Positions 16,755-25,600 of a stretch of DNA of 43,990 nucleotides are shown piece after piece (the stretch's first letter is position 1; every line of letters starts with the position of its first letter). Below the pieces are notes generated by a model. That model saw only the letters and a program-made list of their open reading frames with translations. It was not told the DNA's origin and searched no databases. The stretch is from the NCBI GenBank assembly GCA_013289795.1, contig JABCZH010000021.1, forward strand, positions 1-43,990, read 5' to 3'. The stretch comes from Acidobacteriota bacterium. GTDB taxonomy: Bacteria > Acidobacteriota > Terriglobia > Terriglobales > Acidobacteriaceae. A program made the position numbers and the translations under genes.

Positions 16755-17951
16755 ATGAAGAACTATGTTGCAATGTTCGCCATCGTTGCCATTGCCTTGT
16801 CAGTTGGCACATACCTCTCGTCCGGTTCTGCTCAAGAGCACCAAACCGGAACCTTCCATGGACGCAACATCATCATTCCGGAATCCAGCATTCCACGCCC
16901 CGGCCGCATCAATACCAACTACTTCATCGTCGGCTCCAGAGAATTTACGCCCCAGCCGCCGCCCGACGCCGAAACTCCTGCTTCGCTCGGCTGCGTCTAT
17001 CAACTGGTCTCCGGCCCCACCGGCTGTCCCATCGCCACCAGCACCAACGTGCCCACCGGGGGAATCGGCGCCATCGCCATCGTCGACGCCGGCGATTACC
17101 CGACCGCCGCTTCAGACTTGCACGCCTTCTCCGCCCAGTTCGGTATTCCCGACGCCGACCTCACCGTGGTTTATGCCGACGGCACCAAGCCTCCCGTCTA
17201 TCAGGATTGGATCGTTGAAGAAGCCTTGGACATCGAGTGGGCCCACGCCATGGCTCCTAAAGCCAAACTCTTCCTGGTCGAGTCCGTACAGATCAACACC
17301 GATCCCACTTGGCGAGCTGTCGCCGTAGCCGGCAAATTGGTCCACGAAAACGGCGGTGGCGTGGTCAGCATGAGCTGGGGAATTCCCGAGTGGCCCCAGG
17401 AAGTGAATTTCGACAAATACTTCACCGCTCCCGGAGTTGTCTACTTTGCCGCCAGCGGTGATTTCGGCTTGAACTTCCCCTTCCACCCGGCCGCTTCTCC
17501 CAACGTCGTCGCCGTCGGAGGCACCTATTTCAATCGCGATAACAATGGCAACTTCCTCAACGAGCAGTACTACACCGGCGGCGGTGGCGGCACCATCAGC
17601 CCGTATGAGGCCAGGCCCTCCTATCAGAACGTCATCTCCAACATTGTTGGCAACTTTCGCGGATACCCCGACGTCGCTTCCGACTTCTGCTGCGCCGCCA
17701 TCTATCTTCAAGGATGGGGCGAGGTCGGTGGCACCAGTTGGGGCACTCCCACCATGGCCGGGATTGTGAATGCCGCCGGCCACCTGGCCAAATCGACCAA
17801 CCAGGCGCTTACTGTAATTTACGGTGAGTATGCCAACGGCCAGGCCTACAAAGGCCCGTTCTACGACATCACCACCGGCGATCCCAATTGCAAGACTGGC
17901 TGGGACATTTGCTCAGGAATCGGTTCCCCGCGTACCTATAAAGGAAAGTGA
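16755..17951 (+). CDS. Secreted S53 (sedolisin-type) serine-carboxyl peptidase, copy 1
   Basis: A 398-residue protein with a signal peptide (about 1-26, ending SGSAQ). The catalytic residues of sedolisins are readable: Glu155 and Asp159 in VEEALDIEWAHAMAP, the oxyanion Asp236 in FAASGDFG, and nucleophile Ser328 in GGTSWGTPTMAG. The C-terminal DITTGDPN and GIGSP segments match the calcium site. Sedolisins are acid endopeptidases; this one should act outside the cell. The usual 180-200 residue pro-domain is missing: only about 75 residues lie between signal peptide and core. AAGGGAG at 16741-16747 serves the ATG. A near-identical copy follows in tandem. Confidence 0.88.
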   Translation: MKNYVAMFAIVAIALSVGTYLSSGSAQEHQTGTFHGRNIIIPESSIPRPGRINTNYFIVGSREFTPQPPPDAETPASLGCVYQLVSGPTGCPIATSTNVPTGGIGAIAIVDAGDYPTAASDLHAFSAQFGIPDADLTVVYADGTKPPVYQDWIVEEALDIEWAHAMAPKAKLFLVESVQINTDPTWRAVAVAGKLVHENGGGVVSMSWGIPEWPQEVNFDKYFTAPGVVYFAASGDFGLNFPFHPAASPNVVAVGGTYFNRDNNGNFLNEQYYTGGGGGTISPYEARPSYQNVISNIVGNFRGYPDVASDFCCAAIYLQGWGEVGGTSWGTPTMAGIVNAAGHLAKSTNQALTVIYGEYANGQAYKGPFYDITTGDPNCKTGWDICSGIGSPRTYKGK

Positions 17952-18106
17952 TTCGCCCAATTCCTACGAGTCCGGGTGCCCCGCTCCTTGCGTTCCGTGC
18001 AAGGGGCGGGTGCCTCGATCATGCCGCTTGCCGACACTCCTAACCGCCGCCACAATCCCCCCACCTTATAGGAAGCAAGTCTCCATGCAACTTCCAATCC
18101 TCCGTG

Positions 18107-18112
18107 TACAAT
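18107..18112 (+). promoter_or_regulatory. Duplicated -10 element of the second S53 peptidase gene
   Basis: TACAAT lies in the same context (GTG before, GATCCGCGCC after) and at nearly the same distance from the ATG as in copy 1, followed by AAGGGAG (18145-18151). Each copy therefore seems to have its own promoter. Confidence 0.5.
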
Positions 18113-18159
18113 GATCCGCGCCAGTCGGGCCACCCGTCGGCCATAAGGGAGATTCCGCA

Positions 18160-19356
18160 ATGAAGCGTTCGCTCGCAACACTGATGATGATTGCAGCTGT
18201 CCTGTCACTCGGCGCCTACCTCTCGTCCACTTCCGCTCAAGAACAGCAAACCGGAACTTTTCACGGACGCAATATCATTTTCCCGGAGTCCAGCATTCCT
18301 CGTCCCGGCCGCATCAATACCAACTATTTCATCGTCGGATCACGCGAATTTACGCCCCAGCCGCCGCCTGACGCCGAAACTCCCGCTTCCTTGGCGTGCG
18401 TTTACCAACTGGTCTCCGGCCCCGCCGGCTGCCCCATCGCCACCAGCACCAATGTGCCCACCGGCGGCATCGGCGCCATCGCCATCGTCGACGCCGGCGA
18501 CTACCCCACCGCCGCCTCCGACTTGCACGTCTTCTCCGCTCAATTCGGCATCCCCGACGCCGACTTCACCGTGGTCTATGCCGACGGCACCAAGCCTCCC
18601 GTCTATCAGGATTGGATCGTTGAAGAAGCCTTGGACATCGAGTGGGCCCACGCCATGGCTCCCAAAGCCAAACTTTTCTTGGTCGAATCCGTCCAGGTCA
18701 ACACCGATCCCACTTGGCAAGCTGTCGCCGTGGCTGGCAAATTGGTTTCTCAGAATGGTGGCGGCGTGGTCAGCATGAGCTGGGGCATTCCAGAATTCCC
18801 CCAGGAGTTGCAATACGACAAATATTTCACCGCTCCTAACGTCATCTACTTTGCCTCCAGCGGCGATTCCGGTATCGGCGTCTCCTCCCACCCCACGGCC
18901 TCGCCCAAGGTAGTCTCCGTCGGCGGCACTTTCTTCAACCGCGACAACAATGGCAACTTCCTCAACGAGCAGTACTACACCGGCGGTGGTGGCGGCGACA
19001 TCAGCCCCTACGAGCCTCGCCCCGCTTATCAGAACGTCATCTCCAACATTGTCGGCAACTTTCGCGGATACCCCGACGTCGCCTCCGACTTCTGCTGCGC
19101 CGCCATCTATCTTCAAGGATGGGGTGAGGTCGGCGGCACCAGTTGGTCTTCGCCGACTTTCGCCGGCATCGTGAACGCAGCTGGCCACCTGGGAAAGTCC
19201 TCCAACCAGGCACTCTCCTTTATTTACGGCGAGTATGCCAACGGCCAGGCCTATAAAGGCCCGTTCTACGACATCACCACCGGCGATCCCAACTGCAAAA
19301 CCGGCTGGGACCTCTGCGCCGGCATCGGTTCCCCGCGTACCTACAAAGGAAAGTGA
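18160..19356 (+). CDS. Secreted S53 (sedolisin-type) serine-carboxyl peptidase, copy 2
   Basis: Again 398 residues and, by eye, very similar to copy 1 over nearly the full length. The differences concentrate in the signal peptide (MKRSLATLMMIAAVLSLGAY), around the oxyanion Asp (SSGDSGIGVSSHP against AASGDFGLNFPFHP) and after the nucleophile (GGTSWSSPTFAG). All catalytic positions are kept: VEEALDIEW, SGDSG, GGTSW. It also lacks the long pro-domain. The clustering of changes next to the active site suggests divergence in substrate choice after duplication (inference). Confidence 0.88.
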   Translation: MKRSLATLMMIAAVLSLGAYLSSTSAQEQQTGTFHGRNIIFPESSIPRPGRINTNYFIVGSREFTPQPPPDAETPASLACVYQLVSGPAGCPIATSTNVPTGGIGAIAIVDAGDYPTAASDLHVFSAQFGIPDADFTVVYADGTKPPVYQDWIVEEALDIEWAHAMAPKAKLFLVESVQVNTDPTWQAVAVAGKLVSQNGGGVVSMSWGIPEFPQELQYDKYFTAPNVIYFASSGDSGIGVSSHPTASPKVVSVGGTFFNRDNNGNFLNEQYYTGGGGGDISPYEPRPAYQNVISNIVGNFRGYPDVASDFCCAAIYLQGWGEVGGTSWSSPTFAGIVNAAGHLGKSSNQALSFIYGEYANGQAYKGPFYDITTGDPNCKTGWDLCAGIGSPRTYKGK

Positions 19357-19392
19357 TGCTCGTGCGTGGCGGATGCTCGGTACGACGCGTGC

Positions 19393-19447
19393 CCCACACT
19401 TTCGCGCTCTTTGCGAAAGTGTGGGTGGAGCAGCGCTTCAGCGCTGC
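19393..19447. repeat. Two adjacent palindromic hairpins after the S53 pair
   Basis: Hairpin 1 is a perfect 13-bp stem, CCCACACTTTCGC (19393-19405) with GCGAAAGTGTGGG (19413-19425), loop GCTCTTT. Hairpin 2 is a perfect 7-bp stem, GCAGCGC (19430-19436) with GCGCTGC (19441-19447), loop TTCA. No T-run follows, so they are not standard terminators. Hairpin 1 belongs to the dispersed TCGC-N7-GCGA family. The remainder of the 389-base spacer shows no gene. Confidence 0.85.
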
Positions 19448-19745
19448 ATTAAGGGCTGATGAGATAACCGTGTCGGCTCCGTGCACGCAAAGTGTAGGCG
19501 CGGGCGTCCTCGCCCGTGCGAGCAGCGCCAAGGACTGTCAGCCCGGCGGCCCACTCAAACCCACTGTTGGCTCGAGTGGGGCAGTTCGTGCCCTGGTGGG
19601 CAAAAATTCGCGCAGGGAAGGAAGATATTAGAAGGTGCAGCTTGACCCCAGTCAGGCCGGGGACGATAATCCTTTACTGTCCGGCCCTTGCGCATCACAC
19701 TCTCCCCTTGCGGACTCCAGCCGGACAGGTTCCGGAGGTTTGCTG

Positions 19746-21191
19746 ATGAGAAGACGCAACGCATACAGAGTGGCCGGGACTGTGCTGTTGCTTTCCGCGA
19801 TGACCGTAATTGGCGCGACGGCACAGGTCTTCACCACTCTGGTCGATTTCGATGGAACCGACGGCGCCTATCCCCAATATATGGCCCTCGTGCAGGGAAC
19901 TGACGGAAACTTGTACGGAACAACTGGCGGCGGCGGTTTCCAGGGAGCCTACTGCAAAAGCGGGTGCGGCGTGGTGTTTAAGGTCACCCCGAAGGGTACG
20001 CTAACGGCTCTTTATGGCTTCTGCCAACAAGCGAACTGCACGGACGGCTACGAACCGCAGGCCGGACTCACTTTAAGCACCGATGGCAACTTCTACGGGA
20101 CAACATACAGGGGCGGGGCGTCAGACGATGGCACTGTGTTTAAAATCACGCGATCGGGCGAGTTCACGACGTTGCACAGCTTCAATGGTGCCGACGGTGC
20201 TTTCGTTACGGCGAGTGTGACTCAAGGCATCGACGGGAACTTCTACGGGCTGACTCTCGTTGGCGGGATTGTCATGCCCAATTGTTATCTGGGTTGCGGC
20301 ACGGTCTTTAAGATCACCCCTGAGGGAGTACTAATAACGCTGCATGCTTTTGAGTCTACAGATGGAAATTCCCCGACTGGAGGGCTCGTTCTAGGTACTG
20401 ACGGGAACTTCTACGGCGTCACGGCCGGTGGTGGGGTAGGTGCAGCCTGCCTTTACTCCACCGGTTGCGGTACTGTCTTCAAGATGACGCCCAGCGGCGC
20501 CGTCACGACCCTCTACAGCTTTTGTGGCCAAGCTAACTGTACCGATGGTTACGCGCCCGTCGCCTCGTTGATTCAAGCTACCGATGGCAACTTCTACGGG
20601 ACGACTTACGCAGGCGGCACTCGCGGCTACGGCACAGTGTTCAAGATTACGGACTCGGGCGAGTTCACGACGTTGCACAGCTTTATTGCGAATCCGAACG
20701 ACGGTGCTAACCCGTATGCGGGGCTGGTTCAAGCGACGGACGGGAATCTGTACGGGACAACCTACTCGGGCGGGAACTGCTGTGGCACCATTTTCAGCAT
20801 CACGCCGGGGGGAACTTACCTCACCCTGCATTACTTCGACGCCACGGGTGATGCTTTCCCTCAGGCTGGGCTCGCACAAGCCACAAGTGGCGTCCTCTAC
20901 GGGACAACCGCAGGCGGCTACGGATCCATCTTCAGCCTCGACATGGGACTTGGCCCCTTCGTGACCTTCGTTCGGTTCGCAGGCAGGGTCGGGCGGACCG
21001 GTCCTATTCTCGGACAGGGACTCGCCGGAACCACCGGTGTCTCGATTAACGGAATTCAAGCGAACTTCACTGTAGTGTCCGACACATTCATACGCGCTAC
21101 GGTTCCAGAGGGAGCAACCACAGGCTTCGTGACCGTGACTACGCCCAGCGGCACCCTGACCAGCAACGTGCCCTTCCACGTGATCCCGTGA
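19746..21191 (+). CDS. Secreted GloVer-repeat beta-propeller protein with C-terminal IPT/TIG-like module
   Basis: A 481-residue protein starting MRRRNAYRVAGTVLLLSAM (signal peptide). Seven repeats carry the signature (T/I)DGN(L/F)YG(T/V/L)T followed by GTVFKIT and FTTLHSF, the so-called GloVer tandem repeat common in acidobacterial secreted proteins; the blades probably form a propeller. The last 80 or so residues (GTTGVSINGIQANFTVVSD to TTGFVTVTTPSGT) resemble an IPT/TIG immunoglobulin-like fold. GGAGG at 19734-19738 fixes the ATG at 19746. Its stop overlaps the start of the next gene, giving a two-gene secreted-protein operon. No enzyme motif is visible. Confidence 0.8.
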   Translation: MRRRNAYRVAGTVLLLSAMTVIGATAQVFTTLVDFDGTDGAYPQYMALVQGTDGNLYGTTGGGGFQGAYCKSGCGVVFKVTPKGTLTALYGFCQQANCTDGYEPQAGLTLSTDGNFYGTTYRGGASDDGTVFKITRSGEFTTLHSFNGADGAFVTASVTQGIDGNFYGLTLVGGIVMPNCYLGCGTVFKITPEGVLITLHAFESTDGNSPTGGLVLGTDGNFYGVTAGGGVGAACLYSTGCGTVFKMTPSGAVTTLYSFCGQANCTDGYAPVASLIQATDGNFYGTTYAGGTRGYGTVFKITDSGEFTTLHSFIANPNDGANPYAGLVQATDGNLYGTTYSGGNCCGTIFSITPGGTYLTLHYFDATGDAFPQAGLAQATSGVLYGTTAGGYGSIFSLDMGLGPFVTFVRFAGRVGRTGPILGQGLAGTTGVSINGIQANFTVVSDTFIRATVPEGATTGFVTVTTPSGTLTSNVPFHVIP

Positions 21192-22657
21192 CTATTCGGT
21201 TCCATGTATCGATGTTCGCGCTTCTTCTGCTTTCGTTGCTCGTGGTGACGCAGCCTGCCACCGCGCAATCCGTCGGCAACGAGGCGCTGCGGGGTACGGA
21301 GTCCGCTAGCTTTTCCTTGGGCTCTCAGCCGGGCTTGACCTGCTCACCTGCACCCTGTGTGCTGCCGCCGACTCTGGCCTCGGAGGGAACGGGTTTCAAT
21401 CTAAACTCGCCTATAGCAGCCGACCCCTTAAGTCCGCGCCAGCTGATCATAGCCAGCCTAGACACGAATTGCGGCCATTCGGATTGGGGCGGCATCCATG
21501 CCTCTAGCGATGCGGGCTCAACCTGGAGCACTACCTGCATGGGCAACCTCTTTGCCTTTGGCCAGCTCTGGGATCCCGGGGGCCTTCCCCTCGTGAGCTA
21601 CGACTTGAAGCGGTCCGCGTATGTCGCGCAGTACTATCAGTATTGCCAAAGCGATGGGTTTAACTGCTATTCGGTCATAGGCATGGAGAAATCGACCGAT
21701 GGCGAAGCTTGGGAGGGCCCATTTACGGCGTTGGGTAGTGCGTCTTCGGTCATCTTCTCGGCCTCGCTGGCTGTCGACCAGACCCCAGGCAGCCCTTACG
21801 CCAACAGCATTTACGTCTTTGGTACGAATATCGCTATCAACAGCCAAGTCTTGGTTTCCCGCTCCCGGGACGGTGGCAGCACGTGGAGCGTCTCCCAGCT
21901 CTTTGTCGATAAGCCTCATGAACTTACCGACGACTACGACCCAAGCCTTACGGTAGGCAAGGACGGAACGGTGTATACGGCCTGGATGCATTGCCCACTT
22001 ATCCACGGAAATTGGTGTGGGGATAGCACCGAGTTTATGGTGTTCTCGAAATCCGCCGATGGGGGCGTGACGTGGTCGCCGCCGAAGTTGGTGACCACGT
22101 TGAAGGAAGTGCCCAACCAGTGCATGTGCTTTCCTTTCGGGTTAGTCCCGAACACAGACATTGGGGCGCCGAACACGCCCGCGCTGGGCGTAGATAACAG
22201 CAGCGGGCCATATGCGGGCAGACTCTACGCGGTGATGTTCGACTGGACCGGAACCTACATGCGGGTGCAGGTGATTCACTCCTCGGATGGGGGAACGACG
22301 TGGTCAAAGCCGGTGCCCGTGGCCCCGCCAAGCGATACCCACGACCAGTTCTTCCCTTGGCTCTCGGTTAGTCCTGCGGGACTAGTCGGAGTGAGTTGGC
22401 TCGACCGGCGAAACGATCCTGCCAATATCGACTATCAGGCTTATGCCGCGATTTCTTCCGATGGCGGCGAGAGCTTCCAGCCCAACATTCAACTCACTAC
22501 GGCGTTCTCGAACCCAAACGGTGACGTCTTCGGAAATCTGAGTGCCGGGTACGACGGCGCGACCTGGGACGGGCCCAATTACTTCGTTGCCGCCTGGATG
22601 GATACCAGCAACGGGGTCAGCAGCCAGGACTACGTCGGCGGCATCCGCCTGCACTGA
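21188..22657 (+). CDS. Secreted sialidase/BNR-fold beta-propeller protein
   Basis: A 489-residue protein with an N-terminal signal (FALLLLSLLVVTQPATAQ). Five Asp-box motifs mark a sialidase-type six-bladed propeller: SSDAGSTW (106-113), SRDGGSTW (226-233), SADGGVTW (289-296), SSDGGTTW (365-372) and SSDGGESF (423-430). No arginine triad of a true sialidase could be assigned, so an exo-glycosidase activity is unproven. The GTG at 21188 overlaps the upstream TGA (GTGA), indicating coupled translation; ATG at 21212 is an alternative start that would still leave a signal peptide. About ten Cys suggest disulfides outside the cell. Confidence 0.75.
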   Translation: MTIRFHVSMFALLLLSLLVVTQPATAQSVGNEALRGTESASFSLGSQPGLTCSPAPCVLPPTLASEGTGFNLNSPIAADPLSPRQLIIASLDTNCGHSDWGGIHASSDAGSTWSTTCMGNLFAFGQLWDPGGLPLVSYDLKRSAYVAQYYQYCQSDGFNCYSVIGMEKSTDGEAWEGPFTALGSASSVIFSASLAVDQTPGSPYANSIYVFGTNIAINSQVLVSRSRDGGSTWSVSQLFVDKPHELTDDYDPSLTVGKDGTVYTAWMHCPLIHGNWCGDSTEFMVFSKSADGGVTWSPPKLVTTLKEVPNQCMCFPFGLVPNTDIGAPNTPALGVDNSSGPYAGRLYAVMFDWTGTYMRVQVIHSSDGGTTWSKPVPVAPPSDTHDQFFPWLSVSPAGLVGVSWLDRRNDPANIDYQAYAAISSDGGESFQPNIQLTTAFSNPNGDVFGNLSAGYDGATWDGPNYFVAAWMDTSNGVSSQDYVGGIRLH

Positions 22658-22679
22658 GTTTAAAAGCAGGAAAAGTAAT

Positions 22680-22968
22680 CTGCGTGTTCCGCGCAATCTG
22701 CGGCTAAGACTTCTGCGGAAATACGCCAAGCTTTTCCCTGTGTCTCTGTGCCTCTGTGGTGAATGGTTTGCCAGGTGATCTGGGTGTTCTGCGTACTCCG
22801 CGGCTAAGACTTCTGTGGACACCGGTGAATACGCCAAGCTTTCCCTGTGTCTCTGTGCCTCTGTGGTGAATGGTTTGCCGGGTGTTCTGCGTGTTCTGCG
22901 TAATCTGCGGCTAAGACTTCTTCGTGTCTCCGTGCCTCCGTGGTGAAAGGTTTTCCCCGTAAACCCAG
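22680..22968. repeat. Three tandem ~100-bp intergenic repeats
   Basis: Three diverged units share CGGCTAAGACTTCT (starting 22701, 22801 and 22908; offsets 100 and 107) and then CTGTGCCTCTGTGGTGAA or a variant. The third unit is shortened. There is no open frame of protein character and no Cas gene nearby. Related phrases occur in many acidobacterial spacers. Confidence 0.8.
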
Positions 22969-23013
22969 ACGCAGCCGGGACGTTCACTAATAGCTCCCCG
23001 CCCCAAACAAATC

Positions 23014-23038
23014 GGGCCGCCTCGCGGCGGCCCTTCTT
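23014..23038 (+). terminator. Bidirectional terminator between convergent genes
   Basis: GGGCCGCC (23014-23021) pairs with GGCGGCCC (23026-23033) around TCGC, followed by TTCTT and then TTTT a few bases on. The other side is also T-rich when read from the opposite strand. It separates the sialidase-like gene from the convergent radical SAM gene. Confidence 0.75.
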
Positions 23039-23045
23039 GGTTTTA

Positions 23046-23084
23046 GCTGAATGCTGAATGCTGAGTGCTGAAAGCTGAAAGCTG
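23046..23084. repeat. Heptamer tandem repeat (GCTGAAT type), five and a half units
   Basis: Consecutive 7-bp units GCTGAAT, GCTGAAT, GCTGAGT, GCTGAAA, GCTGAAA, then GCTG. The array lies directly beside the stop of the radical SAM gene. Confidence 0.9.
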
Positions 23085-23085
23085 C

Positions 23086-25218
23086 CTAATCCCCCAACAC
23101 CGGCTCCCCAACTTCCGGCTTCGGCGCCGCCGGCTTCATCAACGCACCCAGCGGAATGAATCCATTCTCCGACTGCACTGGCTTCTCTTTCAGCACCACT
23201 TCCCGATACAGCGACGCCATCCGCGCATCGTAGGCCGCATCGTTTTTCTTCGGACCCCGCGCCTCTGCCTGCTTCGCATCCCGCGCCCGCAGCTTTTCTT
23301 CCCGCGAGTTCTTGGCGATGCCCAGCTTGTCCAGATCATGCTGCTCTTCCATGGTAACGATCCCCTCGCGCAGCACCAGGTTGTGATCTTCCGCTTCCAT
23401 CTTCACGTTCTTGCCGCCGGCAAAGATCTCATGCCGCCCGTGCTCCTCATACCACTTGGTGAGCGTGGCCGTCATATGCATCTTCTCGATAATGTTCCGC
23501 CAGCCCACGCCCGTGTTGTAAGCGCAGAATGAAATCTCGCCTTCCTGCGTGGCGTATGGAATAATGCACTGCTCCGTCCGCCGGAAGTCATAGTTAAACA
23601 AATCCTGGAACCACATTCCCGCGATGAACAAAAAGTTCCAGCGATCATTCCGCCGCTTCATCACATCGTCGATGCTCCGGTCCGGACCAACCTTGCCGTA
23701 GTCTTTCCCGGTAGCGTTGTAGTTCTTGTCAAACTTCCGCAACAGATCAATCAGCTTGAAATGAGTAGGCGACTTAAACGGATCGTAATTCTTCATCAGA
23801 CAAAGCGCCATCCCCACCACACTGATGAACTTGCTGCGCGCCCCGTCGTTGACCTTGGCAATATCCTTAGCCAACTGGTCCCCATGCAAGAACGCAGTAA
23901 CCGGAACCGCCTCCTTAGTCTCCTTATCAATCATCACAGCCATCCCAGTCCCACAATTCGGATGGCAACCGCAGGAGAGTTGGCCCCAGTCGTTTTTGGC
24001 GTCGTTGGCGTGCATTACGTCGGCCCAGTCGGAGAAGGTTCCCATGAAGCTGATGGGGAACCAGTCGCGGGCGGGCTCGCCGAGACCGGTTTGGGTTTTC
24101 ACGTCGTGGGCTAGATGGGAGAGTGTGTAACGCTGCGCTTCGCGGCGTTCGTCGGTTACGGCTTCGTCGCGGCCGGTGAAACTTACTGGCTGGAACGAAA
24201 GGAATCCGATTTTCTTTGGATTGTCTAACGCGAACTGAATGATTCTTCCTACTTGCTCGTTGTTGATGCCATTCACAATCGTCACTACTGGCACGATCTC
24301 TACTCCGGCTTTGTGCAGGTTGTCGATCGCCTTCAACTTCACATCGAACAAGTTGCCAACTTTGCGGTGCGCGTTGGCGGCGTTGCCGATGCCGTCGAAT
24401 TGCAGGTATGCATAACGCATCCCGGCTTCGGCGGCCTGTTGGGCGAACTCGAAACTCTTCGCGAATTCGATTCCGTTGGTCGCAGCCTGCACGCTGTTGT
24501 ATCCAACTTTGCGGGCATAACGTACGGCGTCAAGGAAATACGGAGACAAGGTCGGCTCACCGCCGGAGAACTGCACGCTCATCTGGCGACGCGGCTTGAT
24601 GGTGATGGCGTTGTCGAGCATCTGCTTGATTTCTTCCCATGTCAGTTCATGCACGAAGCCAACCTGGTTGGCGTCCATGAAGCAAGGGTCGCACATCATG
24701 TTGCAACGGTTGGTGAGATCGATGGTCAGCACCGAGCCGCGTCCGTACTTCACCGTCGAAGAGCCATGATGATGCAGCTTTTCGTCGTTGTGGGCCTTGA
24801 TGTCGCGGCCGGGGAACACGTCTTCGAGATGCTGCGAGAATTCGGTATCAATCGACATCACATCTTCGAAGGTGCCGTGCTTGGGGCACTGCTTCACCAT
24901 CAGAATCTTGCCATCGCGCTCGATGATGGTGGCTTTAATTTCGCCGACTTTTTCGTTCATCAGCACTTCGACCGGTAGCTTGCCGTCGAGGATCTGCTGA
25001 CGAATTTCGGGAACGCACCGGGGACAAAGCGAATCGGTCGAGCGCGGCCAGCCGAGCGGCGGCTTCGACTTCTCGTAGGACTTGAGCAGAGGTTTGTCAG
25101 ACCATTTGGGCGTGGGAGAAGGATTGGGCTTGATGCGATTGAGCCGCTCGAACACCGCGAACGCGCCGGTGGCGGCCACAGTCATTACCTTTTCCGCATA
25201 CTTGATTGGCTTGTGCAT
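23086..25218 (-). CDS. Radical SAM enzyme related to tetraether/membrane-spanning lipid synthase (Tes-like)
   Basis: A 710-residue protein. The N-terminal region has a CxxC (C65/C68) and CPKHG (C111), as in the zinc/iron-binding lead domain of archaeal Tes (Mj0619 type). The radical SAM CxxxCxxC is C172/C176/C179 in DLTNRCNMMCDPCFMDAN, followed by FSGGEP (217-222), NGI and YLQFDG (271-276), all family-like. Further Cys are in SCGCHPNC (416/418/422), C473, C551 and C565, suggesting extra clusters. The second cluster motif that Tes carries just before the radical SAM loop is missing. Tes couples two lipid tails through C-C bonds; bacterial relatives are thought to make membrane-spanning lipids. 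Family membership is likely, the substrate is inference. It stands alone, start ATG 25216-25218. Confidence 0.75.
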   Translation of the reverse strand: MHKPIKYAEKVMTVAATGAFAVFERLNRIKPNPSPTPKWSDKPLLKSYEKSKPPLGWPRSTDSLCPRCVPEIRQQILDGKLPVEVLMNEKVGEIKATIIERDGKILMVKQCPKHGTFEDVMSIDTEFSQHLEDVFPGRDIKAHNDEKLHHHGSSTVKYGRGSVLTIDLTNRCNMMCDPCFMDANQVGFVHELTWEEIKQMLDNAITIKPRRQMSVQFSGGEPTLSPYFLDAVRYARKVGYNSVQAATNGIEFAKSFEFAQQAAEAGMRYAYLQFDGIGNAANAHRKVGNLFDVKLKAIDNLHKAGVEIVPVVTIVNGINNEQVGRIIQFALDNPKKIGFLSFQPVSFTGRDEAVTDERREAQRYTLSHLAHDVKTQTGLGEPARDWFPISFMGTFSDWADVMHANDAKNDWGQLSCGCHPNCGTGMAVMIDKETKEAVPVTAFLHGDQLAKDIAKVNDGARSKFISVVGMALCLMKNYDPFKSPTHFKLIDLLRKFDKNYNATGKDYGKVGPDRSIDDVMKRRNDRWNFLFIAGMWFQDLFNYDFRRTEQCIIPYATQEGEISFCAYNTGVGWRNIIEKMHMTATLTKWYEEHGRHEIFAGGKNVKMEAEDHNLVLREGIVTMEEQHDLDKLGIAKNSREEKLRARDAKQAEARGPKKNDAAYDARMASLYREVVLKEKPVQSENGFIPLGALMKPAAPKPEVGEPVLGD

Positions 25219-25600
25219 TGTTCTCGCTTTCGCTCACTGGGAGTTGGGCGCAAAGCCCACCCCTGGGTTGTGACTCCTACCTGTGCCTATACCCTGGGAG
25301 ACGTAACAAGTTACGCCTCTACCTAATATCTATGTTGTCTTGACCTTCACCCCGGAAAGCTCCAGATAGAACTCTCCCGCAGGTTCGTTGTCCACTATCC
25401 TATTGAGGGGCAAGGCATAAGGCACGAATATCCCAATGAACGGGGAAAAACAGGGGTTTAATGGGGGGATTGGGCAGCGAATGGGAGCTAAAGTATTGAA
25501 AAGATTGGAGCATTCAGCACTCAGCATTCAGCCAAAACGCCCAGGCGGGGTGCGTAGGGCTTGCCGAAGAGGGAGTTTCCCGGTCTTCCGGACCATGAAT
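25219..25600. other. Intergenic spacer with possible gene remnant
   Basis: A 382-base gap. A short inverted repeat GTAAC-AA-GTTAC lies near 25305. On the minus strand the segment ending at 25330 reads VDNEPAGEFYLELSGVKVK before a stop, which looks protein-like but has no upstream continuation, so it may be the tail of a decayed gene. The heptamer array at 25510-25532 closes the gap. Confidence 0.35.
25510..25532. repeat. Heptamer tandem repeat (GCATTCA type)
   Basis: Units GCATTCA, GCACTCA, GCATTCA and a partial fourth. This is the reverse complement of the GCTGAAT/GCTGAGT units at 23046-23084, so the radical SAM gene lies between the two arrays, which are in opposite orientation. Confidence 0.85.

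Noticed and set aside
22680-22968. CRISPR-like array
   Set aside because: Units are about 100 bp, diverged along their whole length, without short identical repeats and unique spacers, and no cas gene is present.
25330-25527. Minus-strand 65-codon frame ending VDNEPAGEFYLELSGVKVK
   Set aside because: Only the last 25 residues look protein-like; the rest is Pro/Leu spacer including the heptamer array. Kept only as a possible gene remnant in the spacer entry.
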